Assembly: GCF_900236475.1 (NCBI RefSeq)
Contig: NZ_LT963352.1
Coordinates: 4,108,501 to 4,172,500 of the forward strand
Direction of reading: 5' to 3'
Length of the DNA: 64,000 nt
DNA from: Streptomyces chartreusis NRRL 3882
Lineage (GTDB): Bacteria > Actinomycetota > Actinomycetes > Streptomycetales > Streptomycetaceae
Shown here: positions 35,056 through 44,979 of the stretch, one piece after another
How the letters are laid out: every line of letters starts with the position of its first letter
Numbering within the stretch: the first letter of the stretch is position 1
Made by a program: the position numbers and the translations under genes
The notes under the pieces: generated by a model
The model's database searches: none
The model's input: the letters and a program-made list of their open reading frames with translations, nothing else
Told to the model about the DNA's origin: nothing

Positions 35056-35155
35056 CGGACTGCCTTTCCTGGCTCATCGAGGTCGTTCACGCCGTACGGC
35101 CTTCCCGTACGTACCGTAGTTGTCAGCCGCCTGTCCGAGGAAGGCGGTACGCGTC

Positions 35156-35497
35156 TCAGAACGGCAGACCCGGGAAGCCGCCGCCGCCCAGACCCTGCGC
35201 CAGCGGGCCCAGCTTCTGCTGCTGGAGCGCCTGCGCGTTCTCGTTGGCCGCCTGCACGGCCGCCACGACCAGGTCGGCGAGGGTCTCGGTGTCTTCCGGA
35301 TCGACCGCCTTCGGGTCGATCTTCAGGTTGCGCAGCTCGCCGGCGCCGGTGACGGTCGCGGTCACGAGTCCGCCGCCGGCCTGGCCGTCGACCTCCGTCT
35401 GCGCCAGTTCCTCCTGCGCCTGTGCCAGGTCCTGTTGCATCTTCTGGGCCTGCTGGAGCAGCTGCTGCATGTTGGGCTGGCCACCACCGGGGATCAC
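35156..35497 (-). CDS. YbaB/EbfC family nucleoid-associated protein
   Basis: This 113-residue protein has a Gln-rich N-terminal helix (MQQLLQQAQKMQQDLAQAQEEL), a central strand with GGLVTATVTGAGELRNLKIDP, a second helix (TLADLVVAAVQAANENAQALQQQK), and a Gly/Pro-rich tail. It is known to form DNA-binding dimers. The neighbouring recR on the same strand supports the assignment. Confidence 0.95.
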   Translation of the reverse strand: MIPGGGQPNMQQLLQQAQKMQQDLAQAQEELAQTEVDGQAGGGLVTATVTGAGELRNLKIDPKAVDPEDTETLADLVVAAVQAANENAQALQQQKLGPLAQGLGGGGFPGLPF

Positions 35498-35740
35498 GAT
35501 CAGCTCCTTGCTCGGTACGGGTTTTCCCGTTCGGCACGAGCCTACGTGGTCGGACCTGCCGTCGCCCCAGCACTCTTTCGAGTGAGTTTGCCTCGCGCCC
35601 TATAACCGATCAAGGAATACTTCCGGGCGGAAAAGCGGTGAAAGCTACATCTTCGCCACCCGTTGGGGGGTAGGAAGGGTCCGGCGCATGCGCGTCGTGT
35701 GTGTCGCTTGTCACGCAGCGTGGTCAGTAGGGAGTGCCGG

Positions 35741-36496
35741 GTGGGTCAGCCGGAGATGCAGCCCGAGGGGCCGCCTCAGGACGGACGGGGAGAGGGGGCG
35801 GCCCGGCTGCGGCCGGGCGACCTGACCGGGCGGGCCTTTCCGCTCGGGGACTGGGGCGAGCCGGCGGTCCGGCTGGACGAGCTGTACCGGTGGGTGGAGC
35901 GCGGGGCGCTGCAGACGGCGGCCTGGTATCTCCTGGACCGGGTGTGGAAGCGGCGGTGCGCGCGGGTGCTGCGCTGTGGGGCCGCGCTGGGGGCCGTCAC
36001 CGGGGTCGCGCTGCCCCTGCTGGATCTGACCGGGCTCGCGGGCGGGATCGCGCCCTGGGGGTGTCTGGCGCTGCTGCTGGGGGTGGCGTGTGTCGCCGTC
36101 GACCGGTACTTCGGGGTGACGTCGGGGTGGATGCGGGATGTGGCCACCGCGCAGGCCGTGCAGCGGCGGTTGCAGGCGCTTCAGTTCGACTGGGCGGCGG
36201 AGTGCGTGCGGGAGGTTCTCGGCCCGGCGGAGGGGACGGCGGCTGAGGCGGCGGAGCGGTGCCTCGGGGTGCTGCGGAGGTTCTCCGAGGATGTGAGTGA
36301 GCTGGTGCGCGGAGAGACCGCGGAGTGGGTGGGGGAGTTCCGGAGCGGTGGTGCGCCGGTGGGTTTGCAGGCGGTGGTGTTCTCCGGGAGTGGGCGCGGG
36401 GCCGAGGCGGGCGGTTTCAACGGGCGGTTCTCCGTGCCGCCGGCGGGGGGCGCGAGGCCGAACATGCCTCGGCAGCGGCCTCCGGAGCCCAGGTGA
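35741..36496 (+). CDS. SLATT-like two-TM membrane protein
   Basis: This 251-residue protein begins at GTG 35741 with GGGAG 7-8 bases upstream. A cytoplasmic N-terminal part (about 1-60) leads to the amphipathic ELYRWVERGALQTAAWYLLDRVWKRR. Two adjacent membrane helices follow (about 80-100 and 105-122), then a long helical segment RYFGVTSGWMRDVATAQAVQRRLQALQFDWAAE. This layout is that of SLATT domains, the membrane-perforating effectors linked to CD-NTase and other defence systems. No cyclase or partner is adjacent. The C-terminal 90 residues are unrecognised. It may be a housekeeping relative. Confidence 0.62.
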   Translation: MGQPEMQPEGPPQDGRGEGAARLRPGDLTGRAFPLGDWGEPAVRLDELYRWVERGALQTAAWYLLDRVWKRRCARVLRCGAALGAVTGVALPLLDLTGLAGGIAPWGCLALLLGVACVAVDRYFGVTSGWMRDVATAQAVQRRLQALQFDWAAECVREVLGPAEGTAAEAAERCLGVLRRFSEDVSELVRGETAEWVGEFRSGGAPVGLQAVVFSGSGRGAEAGGFNGRFSVPPAGGARPNMPRQRPPEPR

Positions 36497-36511
36497 CCGG
36501 GAGATCGACGT

Positions 36512-38056
36512 TCAGTCCTGCGCGCACAGGGTCAGGCCCTCGGGGGTCCAGCACGGCAGGTGGCCGTGCGTGCGGATGACGTCCTGGCCGTTGCCGCGGG
36601 CCAGGTAGGTGAGGAAGCTCGACGCCAGGGAGTCGGCCGGGGGGCGGCCGTAGGTGTAGGCGTACTGGATCTCGCGGTAGGGGTAGTCGCTCGTGCCGTG
36701 TTCGATGGCGTCGGCGGAGGCGGGGTCGCCGTCCAGGCGCAGGGAGTGCAGGCCCTTGGCGCGGGCGGCCAGGTTCAGTTCGCTGTAGCCGATGGCGCCC
36801 GGCAGGTCGGCGACCGTGGCCAGCACCTGGTCCGTCGAGTCGAGTTCGCAGCGGATGACGGCCGCCGTCGGGTCGTCCTTGTGGACGCAGTCGACGGAGG
36901 AGTTGGCGATCTCGCCCCGCCCCAGCACCCGGCGCTGGAACACCTGTCTCGTCCCGGAGTTGGCGTCCCGGCTGACCAGGTGCACGGGCAGGTCGGGGCC
37001 GCCGAGCTGCCGCCAGTTGCGGATCTCGCCCCGGTAGAGGCGCCGCACGTCGTTCGTGGACAGGTTCGTCAGGCGTACGTCGTCGTTGACCACGAGCGCG
37101 AAGACCGACACCGCCACCCGGTTCTCGCGCAGTTCGGGCAGGCCGGCCGGCTTGGGGCCGTCCGACAGGGCGACCACCGGCGGGGAGCCCTGCCCGTCCC
37201 GCGACCCCTGCGCGCCGGCCGCCGCCAGCTCCCGTATCCCGGCCGTCGAGCCGTGCGTGTCCACGTCGATGACCGGGTCACCGCCGCAGTCCCGCTCGTA
37301 CTTCCCGGCCACCTCGCGCAGCACGGGCGCGAACGCGGTCGAACCGGTGAGGGTGAGCCTGCCGCCCGCGCAGCCGATCGGGGGCGGGGTGTCGTCCTGG
37401 GCGACGACGATCGCCGCCAGGGTGACGACGCTCGCCGTGAGCGCGATGGTGATCAGCCGCGCCGCCCGGCTGAACAGCGGCGGTTTGTCGTCCGGCGTGG
37501 CGCTGCGGTTGGGGTGCACCTCGCCGTCGCGCAGACCGCCGACCAGCCGGATCTCGTCGCCGACGTCGCCGCCGGCCAGCAGCACGAGCAGCTTGAAGTG
37601 GTCGCCGCGGTTGAGCGGGACGCGCGGGATGCGCAGGGCGTTGCCGTCGTAGGCGAAGCCGCCCGCCGCGGTGAAGTGGTCCATGAGGTGGTCGGTGTCC
37701 GACGGCTGGGTGACCGAGACGCCGCGGACGGTGCGGCCCGCGAACACCGCGGTCAGGCCGTGGAGTTCGGGACCGGTGTAGTCGTCGCGGTCGATGCCCT
37801 GCGAGCCGTCGTTCTCGATGCGCAGCAGGACCAGGGTCGCGTCGGCCATGCCGGGCGCCTCGTCGAACAGGCCGAGGCGGCGGTTGGCGCGGCCCGAGCG
37901 CACGTCGTCGCCGATGGGGTTGTCCATCTGCACGCGGTAGCCGATGCGTTTGCGGCGCGGCACCCGGCGCTCGTACCAGACCATGACGCCCGAGGCGATG
38001 ATGCCGAGGACGGCCGTCGCCACGGCCACCAGGTTCTCCGCGCTCAGCCACTCCAT
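36512..38056 (-). CDS. Membrane-anchored PstS-like substrate-binding protein
   Basis: This 514-residue protein has a first membrane helix at about 8-27, and a soluble domain at about 35-190 rich in charged residues and FKLLVLLAGGDVGDEI. A second membrane helix lies at about 200-220. A periplasmic-binding-protein-like domain follows (about 230-510) with LTLTGSTAFAPVLREVAGKY and DVDTHGSTAGI, and VSRDANSGTRQVF, the phosphate-binding signatures of PstS-type proteins. No phosphate ABC permease is nearby, so it may sense rather than transport. It stands next to a Ser/Thr kinase on the same strand (127 bp spacer). Confidence 0.85.
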   Translation of the reverse strand: MEWLSAENLVAVATAVLGIIASGVMVWYERRVPRRKRIGYRVQMDNPIGDDVRSGRANRRLGLFDEAPGMADATLVLLRIENDGSQGIDRDDYTGPELHGLTAVFAGRTVRGVSVTQPSDTDHLMDHFTAAGGFAYDGNALRIPRVPLNRGDHFKLLVLLAGGDVGDEIRLVGGLRDGEVHPNRSATPDDKPPLFSRAARLITIALTASVVTLAAIVVAQDDTPPPIGCAGGRLTLTGSTAFAPVLREVAGKYERDCGGDPVIDVDTHGSTAGIRELAAAGAQGSRDGQGSPPVVALSDGPKPAGLPELRENRVAVSVFALVVNDDVRLTNLSTNDVRRLYRGEIRNWRQLGGPDLPVHLVSRDANSGTRQVFQRRVLGRGEIANSSVDCVHKDDPTAAVIRCELDSTDQVLATVADLPGAIGYSELNLAARAKGLHSLRLDGDPASADAIEHGTSDYPYREIQYAYTYGRPPADSLASSFLTYLARGNGQDVIRTHGHLPCWTPEGLTLCAQD

Positions 38057-38183
38057 CGTCGGTGCCCCCGCTGCCGGACGAATGCGCTCGTCCGGTCACC
38101 GTACGGCTGTACGAGCGGGTATCCGGGATTCGTCGGCTTGAATTCGCCGGACGTTCAACGGCTCCCCCGCCACCGGGAGTCGG

Positions 38184-40193
<2,010 letters not shown>

Positions 40194-40273
40194 CGCTCAG
40201 CCGCCTTCCCCCCACACGTGAGCAACAGATCGAGAATAGTGCGAGGCCCGGGCGAGGCAGGCCCGAACGATGT

Positions 40274-40732
40274 CTACGGTTCCGTAACAGGCGGTCCCAC
40301 CTCGTCGAGCACCTTCGACAGCCGTTCCAGCACCTGCACCGCCTCCGCCAGCTCCGCCTCCCCGAACGCCTCCGCCAGCCGGTCGGCGAAGGCCGCGTGC
40401 CCGGGATTGATGCGGGCGATCGCCGCACGCCCCTGCCCGGTCGGTGCGAGGAGCTTGGCGCGGCGGTGCGCGGGGTTCGGCCGGTACTCGGCGAGCCCGC
40501 GGTCCACCAGCAGATCGGCGATGCGCTGCACGCTCTGCCGCGTGATGCCCATGGCGCGGGCGATGCCGGAGACGGGCAGCGGCTCCCCCAGGACCGCACC
40601 GAGCACCTGCCACCAGGCGGCGGTCAGCCCGGCGGGCCGGGCCAGTTCCTCCGCCACGGCGAGGAACTGGCCGTTGAGCCGGAACACCCCGAGGGCGCTG
40701 CGGCTGAGCAGGTCCTGACGCTCCCGGCTCAT
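40274..40732 (-). CDS. MarR-family regulator
   Basis: This 152-residue winged-helix protein has helices around LAVAEELARPAGLTAAWWQVLGAVL, the recognition region VSGIARAMGITRQSVQRIADLLVDRGLAEY and a wing RRAKLLAPTGQGR. The start overlaps the DJ-1 gene stop by 4 bp (40729-40732). CTGTC-type inverted repeats lie in the shared promoter at 41388-41445, so autoregulation is likely. The ligand is unknown. Confidence 0.93.
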   Translation of the reverse strand: MSRERQDLLSRSALGVFRLNGQFLAVAEELARPAGLTAAWWQVLGAVLGEPLPVSGIARAMGITRQSVQRIADLLVDRGLAEYRPNPAHRRAKLLAPTGQGRAAIARINPGHAAFADRLAEAFGEAELAEAVQVLERLSKVLDEVGPPVTEP

Positions 40733-41346
40733 GCCGCCCCGGCCTTCTCCAGCACGGCGTACGCCGCCGCGTCGGAGTCGTGGAACAGCCGGTACCAGGC
40801 GTCGAGCACCTCGCCCTCGTACACCCCGAGCAGCCGGAAGATCTCCCGGGCGAACGCGACAGGCTCGGTCGGGCCCGCGGTGACGAGGTTTCCGTCGGTG
40901 ACGGCGTCGGTCTCGACGTAGCGCTCGCCGCCCGCGTAGCCGGTCGCGGCCAGGTAGAAGGAGACCGCGCTGGTGTGGTCGCGGTGGTCGAGCAGGCCCT
41001 CGCGGGCGAGCCCGGCGGTGGCCCCGCAGATCGCGGCGACCGGCACGCCCGCGTCGAGGAACGCCCGGGCCTTGCGGGCGAAGGGTGCCAGGTCGTCGGA
41101 CGTGTCCCAGAGGTCGGCGCCCGGGAGGATCAGCAGGGAGCTGTCCTCGGGCCGTACGTCGTCCAGGGCCGTGTCGGGCTGGATGCGCAGTCCGCCGATG
41201 CTGGTGACCGGGGCCGTGGACGGGCCGACGGTCCGGATCCGGAATCCGGCGCGGGCGAGATGGGCCGTGGCGTGGCCCGTCTCCCAGTCGGCGAGGGTGT
41301 CGTAGACGGCGAGATGGACGGGCTTGCGGTCTGCGATGGCGTTCAT
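40729..41346 (-). CDS. DJ-1/PfpI family protein
   Basis: This 205-residue glutamine-amidotransferase-like fold begins MNAIADRKPVHLAVYD at ATG 41346, with AGGAGGAG 4 bases upstream; an earlier in-frame start at 41403 lacks such a site. The nucleophile elbow PVAAICGATAGLA holds the conserved Cys. ILPGADLWD earlier and AFAREIF later fit the family. It is first in the operon with marR. Likely substrates include aldehydes or electrophiles, or the protein may be a regulatory sensor; the sequence does not tell. Confidence 0.88.
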   Translation of the reverse strand: MNAIADRKPVHLAVYDTLADWETGHATAHLARAGFRIRTVGPSTAPVTSIGGLRIQPDTALDDVRPEDSSLLILPGADLWDTSDDLAPFARKARAFLDAGVPVAAICGATAGLAREGLLDHRDHTSAVSFYLAATGYAGGERYVETDAVTDGNLVTAGPTEPVAFAREIFRLLGVYEGEVLDAWYRLFHDSDAAAYAVLEKAGAA

Positions 41347-41387
41347 GGCTCCTCCTGAAACCCGAAGCTCGACCCCCGAAGGGTTAT

Positions 41388-41445
41388 GACAGCATCCTGA
41401 CATTTAGACAGCACGCTGTCAAGCAACGTCCGACAGAACTCTGTC
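41388..41445. promoter_or_regulatory. Three GACAG/CTGTC inverted repeats, probable MarR operators
   Basis: GACAG-CACG-CTGTC (41407-41420) and GACAG-AACT-CTGTC (41432-41445) are perfect 5-bp arm dyads with 4-bp spacing and centres 25 bp apart. GACAG-CATC-CTGAC (41388-41401) is a degenerate third copy. They lie between the divergent DJ-1/marR operon and the aminotransferase gene. They may control both. Confidence 0.65.
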
Positions 41446-41545
41446 AACGCTTGCGCCCCGTCTGGACAACCTGTCGCGGAATGCCGCCGACGGCAGACAG
41501 GCCGCCGATATCACCGCCCTCTCCCCCGCACCTACGCTCGCCCGC

Positions 41546-42901
41546 ATGACCCCTCAGCCGAACCCCGAAGCCGGTGCCGCCGTCAAGGCCGCCGACCGTG
41601 ACCATGTGTTCCACTCCTGGTCCGCTCAGGACCTCATCGACCCGCTCGCCGTCGCCGGGGCGGAAGGGGCGTACTTCTGGGACTACGACGGCCGGCGCTA
41701 CCTCGACTTCTCCAGCGGACTCGTCTACACGAACGTCGGCTACCAGCACCCCAAGGTCGTCGCCGCGATCCAGGAGCAGGCGGCGAGGATGACGACGTTC
41801 GCCCCCGCGTTCGCGATCGAGGCCCGGTCGGAGGCGGCCCGGCTGATCGCCGAGCGGACGCCGGGCGACCTGGACAAGATCTTCTTCACCAACGGCGGCG
41901 CCGACGCCGTCGAGCACGCGATCCGGATGGCCCGGCTGCACACGGGCCGCCCGAAGGTGCTCTCGGCCTACCGCTCGTACCACGGCGGTACGCAGCAGGC
42001 CGTGAACATCACCGGCGACCCGCGCCGCTGGGCCTCCGACAGCGGCACGGCCGGGGTGGTGCACTTCTGGGCGCCCTACCTCTACCGCTCCCGCTTCTAC
42101 GCCGAGACCGAGGAGCAGGAGTGCGCGCGGGCGCTGGAGCACCTGGAGACGACGATCGCCTTCGAGGGGCCCTCGACCATAGCGGCGATCATCCTGGAGA
42201 CGATCCCGGGGACGGCCGGGATCATGGTCCCGCCGCCCGGCTACCTCGCCGGGGTGCGGGAGCTGTGCGACAAGTACGGGATCGTCTTCGTCCTGGACGA
42301 GGTCATGGCCGGGTTCGGGCGGACCGGTGAGTGGTTCGCTGCGGACCTGTTCGACGTCACGCCCGACCTGCTGACCTTCGCCAAGGGCGTGAACAGCGGG
42401 TACGTGCCGCTGGGCGGTGTCGCGATCTCCGGCGCGATCGCGGAGACCTTCGGGAAGCGGCCGTACCCCGGTGGTCTGACCTACTCCGGGCATCCGCTGG
42501 CGTGTGCCGCCGCCGTCGCGACGATCGACGTCATGGCGGAGGAGGGCGTCGTCGAGAACGCGGCCCGGCTGGGCGCCTCCGTCGTCGGTCCGGAGCTGCG
42601 GGAGCTGGCCGCGCGGCACCCCAGCGTGGGCGAGGTGCGCGGTGTCGGCATGTTCTGGGCGCTGGAGCTGGTCCGGAACCGTCAGACGCGGGAGCCGCTC
42701 GTGCCCTACAACGCGGCCGGGGAGGCGAACGCGCCGATGGCCGCCTTCGCCGCCGCCGCGAAGGGCAGCGGACTGTGGCCGTTCGTGAACATGAACCGGA
42801 CGCACGTGGTTCCGCCCTGCACCATCACCGAGGCCGAGCTGAAGGAGGGTCTCGCGGCCCTGGACGCGGCGCTCTCGGTGGCTGACGAGTACACCGAGTA
42901 G
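41546..42901 (+). CDS. Class III PLP-dependent aminotransferase
   Basis: This 451-residue protein is of fold type I. YFWDYDGRRYLDFSSGLVYTNVGYQHPKV at the N-terminus, GGADAVEHAIRMAR, the cofactor Asp in VFVLDEVMAGFGRTG, and Lys280 in TFAKGVNSGYVPLGG are present. Overall it resembles omega-amino-acid or taurine-pyruvate-type aminotransferases. The GntR gene 139 bp downstream on the same strand could regulate it. The substrate is not defined by sequence. Confidence 0.94.
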   Translation: MTPQPNPEAGAAVKAADRDHVFHSWSAQDLIDPLAVAGAEGAYFWDYDGRRYLDFSSGLVYTNVGYQHPKVVAAIQEQAARMTTFAPAFAIEARSEAARLIAERTPGDLDKIFFTNGGADAVEHAIRMARLHTGRPKVLSAYRSYHGGTQQAVNITGDPRRWASDSGTAGVVHFWAPYLYRSRFYAETEEQECARALEHLETTIAFEGPSTIAAIILETIPGTAGIMVPPPGYLAGVRELCDKYGIVFVLDEVMAGFGRTGEWFAADLFDVTPDLLTFAKGVNSGYVPLGGVAISGAIAETFGKRPYPGGLTYSGHPLACAAAVATIDVMAEEGVVENAARLGASVVGPELRELAARHPSVGEVRGVGMFWALELVRNRQTREPLVPYNAAGEANAPMAAFAAAAKGSGLWPFVNMNRTHVVPPCTITEAELKEGLAALDAALSVADEYTE

Positions 42902-43040
42902 ACAGCCGTCATCCCGCCGGCAGCCGACCACAACCCGTCAGTAGCCGACCACCTTCCCCCTCGTTCGAACGCGTAAGGTGGCGTGCCCGTAGACATATAC
43001 GTGCACGCCACCCGAACGCGACGAGGGAGACGCCCTGACC

Positions 43041-43742
43041 ATGCCCCGCAGCTCCGGCAACGGCGCCGTGACACGCAGCACCCTGCGGCAGCAGATCGCC
43101 GACGCGCTTCGTGACGAGGTGCTGGCGGGGCGGCTCCAGCCGGGGAAGGAGTTCACGGTCAAGGAGATCGCCGAGCAGTACGGGGTGTCCGCCACGCCGG
43201 TCCGGGAGGCGCTGGTCGACCTCTCCGCGCAGGGGCTCCTCGACGCCGACCAGCACCGCGGCTTCCGCGTCCACGAGTACTCGGCCGAGGACTTCCGCGG
43301 CATGATCGAGGCCCGCGACCTGGTCATCGAGGGGATGTTCCACGCCCTCACCGCCGGGCAGCACCCCTCCGTGCAGCCGGGCGATCCCCGGGTCGCCGCC
43401 GTGCTCGCCGGGGTCCGGCGCCGCGGCGAGGAGGCGCAGCGCGCCGCCGCGGCCGGTGACCTCACCGTGCTCATCGGCTACGACCTGCGCTTCTGGCGCG
43501 AGCTCGCCGCCCTCTTCGGCAACCCCTACCTCGCCGACTTTCTGCACCGGCTGCGCGTGCAGACCTGGGTCTGCGCGGTGCAGCATCTGCGCCGGCTCAC
43601 CGACCTGCGGGGCGAGCTGTGGGCCGGCCACACCGAGCTGGTCGACGCCCTGGGTTCCCGCGACACCGACACCGCCCGGTCGATCATCGCCGGCTACAAC
43701 GCCCACTCCATCGCCCTGATCGAGCGCCTCGCCTCAGGATGA
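43041..43742 (+). CDS. GntR-family (FadR/FCD) regulator
   Basis: In this 233-residue protein, the winged-helix N-terminus reads RQQIADALRDEVLAGRLQPGKEFTVKEIAEQYGVSATPVREALVDLSAQGLL. The C-terminal FCD domain (about 85-230) is all-helical with FRGMIEARDLVIEGMF and metal-site-like His residues (HTELVDAL, NAHSIAL). It probably controls the nearby aminotransferase, given the same direction and short spacer. Confidence 0.93.
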   Translation: MPRSSGNGAVTRSTLRQQIADALRDEVLAGRLQPGKEFTVKEIAEQYGVSATPVREALVDLSAQGLLDADQHRGFRVHEYSAEDFRGMIEARDLVIEGMFHALTAGQHPSVQPGDPRVAAVLAGVRRRGEEAQRAAAAGDLTVLIGYDLRFWRELAALFGNPYLADFLHRLRVQTWVCAVQHLRRLTDLRGELWAGHTELVDALGSRDTDTARSIIAGYNAHSIALIERLASG

Positions 43743-43864
43743 CCTGCGTCGCATCTGTCCGTATGGGTATGGGACATGCACGGCGGGAGCCGCTTCCGCG
43801 CCGCACCGATACCCTTCCCTGACCACCGCGCCACCCGACCACCGAGCTGAGCGAGGAGCCTTCT

Positions 43865-44515
43865 TTGGCCTGTGACCTGTGGCTGGTACCGCTCGTCGAC
43901 GTCTTGTGCCACACGCCGGACAACCCGTTCGCCGAGGAACTCGCGCAATACAACAAGGTGCTCGCCGAGGCCGGGCTGCCGCCGGTGCCGGTGTACCAGT
44001 ACATGCCGGGACTGTCGGGCGACGTCGCCCCGGTCGCGGGCTTCGACTACGACGCGCTCCACTTCCTGCGCCGCGCCTACCTGCTCCAGGTGTGCGGCCT
44101 GCCGGTGACGCCCGTGGACGAACTCGGCGGCGACTACGAGCAGTTGCTGGAGATGTTCGAGTCGACCGCCCAGCAGTCGCACCTCGTCTGGCACTACGAC
44201 CACGCGGGCGCCTACGTCCCCGTCGACTTCCCCAGCCCGCTCGCCGACGACGATCTCCTCGCGGGCGGCGGTCCGCTGGGCTCCTCCCACGCCCTGCTGC
44301 GGGAGCTGGAGCTGGTCGCCCCGGCCATCGGCATCGACCCGTCCAACCCGCCGGCCGCGCCCCAGCCGCCGCTCGTGCCCACGGAGTTGGAGGAACCCGC
44401 CGTCCCGGCCCCGTACGATCCCAGCCCCTTCGCCAGGGAACGCCACGTCTGGCTCGGTCTGCACGCGGCCGTGACGCGGAGTCTGGCCCAGGGGTCGATG
44501 ATCGTCTTCAGCTGA
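43865..44515 (+). CDS. Conserved hypothetical protein
   Basis: This 216-residue protein begins at TTG 43865 (MACDLWLVPLVDVLCHTPDNPFAEEL) with GAGGAG upstream. It contains FDYDALHFLRRAYLLQVCGLPVTPVDELGGDYEQLLEMFESTAQQSHLVWHYDHAGAYVPVDFP. The C-terminal half is Pro/Glu-rich. I do not recognise a family. The hydrophobic pattern suggests a soluble alpha/beta protein. It ends 2 bp before the convergent small-protein gene. Confidence 0.75.
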   Translation: MACDLWLVPLVDVLCHTPDNPFAEELAQYNKVLAEAGLPPVPVYQYMPGLSGDVAPVAGFDYDALHFLRRAYLLQVCGLPVTPVDELGGDYEQLLEMFESTAQQSHLVWHYDHAGAYVPVDFPSPLADDDLLAGGGPLGSSHALLRELELVAPAIGIDPSNPPAAPQPPLVPTELEEPAVPAPYDPSPFARERHVWLGLHAAVTRSLAQGSMIVFS

Positions 44516-44517
44516 GG

Positions 44518-44808
44518 TCAGCGCATCTGGGAGAGGCCCTTCTGCAGGTCGTCGCCGTTCATGACCGGGAAGACCTCGATCTCGGCGTTGAGATCGTTGA
44601 AGAACGGTTCGAGCATGGGCGGGAGCTGGGAGCTGTCCTGCATGTCGAAGACCATGAAACAGGTCCTGCGACCGCCCGCGGGGCCGAAGTAGGCCGCCTC
44701 CGGCCTGAGCTTCTCCATGGCCCCCTGGATGATCTGCGGCATCTTGCCGCCCAGGATCGCCTCGTTGCCCTTTTCCGTGTCCAGCGTCGCCTTGACCATC
44801 ACGCGCAT
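44518..44808 (-). CDS. Small conserved protein of unknown function (paralogue of 16246-16533)
   Basis: This 96-residue protein is MRVMVKATLDTEKGN, then KLRPEAAYFGPAGGRRTCFMVFDMQDSSQLP, and PVMNGDDLQKGL. It shares about half of its residues with the protein at 16246-16533. ATG at 44808 has GAGGAA 9 bases upstream and matches the paralogue start; GTG at 44817 would add three residues. No close operon partner; purA ends 171 bp away and runs leftward as well. Function unknown. Confidence 0.8.
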   Translation of the reverse strand: MRVMVKATLDTEKGNEAILGGKMPQIIQGAMEKLRPEAAYFGPAGGRRTCFMVFDMQDSSQLPPMLEPFFNDLNAEIEVFPVMNGDDLQKGLSQMR

Positions 44809-44924
44809 GGCACTCACTTCCTCTGTCTCGTCGTGGTGGTGACTGCTGCGATTCGCAAGCTCAGCGTATGGCCCGATTTGTCCGATAGGCCCTTTGATTG
44901 CTCCAACGGGAGCAGACAGCGGAA

Positions 44925-44955
44925 CGTCCCGGCGACCACGAGGGTCACCGGGACG
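44925..44955 (-). terminator. Terminator of purA
   Basis: CGTCCCGG-C-GACC / GGTC-A-CCGGGACG forms a 12-bp stem with one mismatch and the loop ACGAG, 25 bp beyond the purA stop in its leftward direction. Confidence 0.85.
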
Positions 44956-44979
44956 CGGGGTGTTCGCCGCTCGGTCCGG

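Noticed and set aside
36512..38056. Part of a pst phosphate transport operon
   Set aside because: No PstC, PstA or PstB gene is nearby and the protein has a different architecture.
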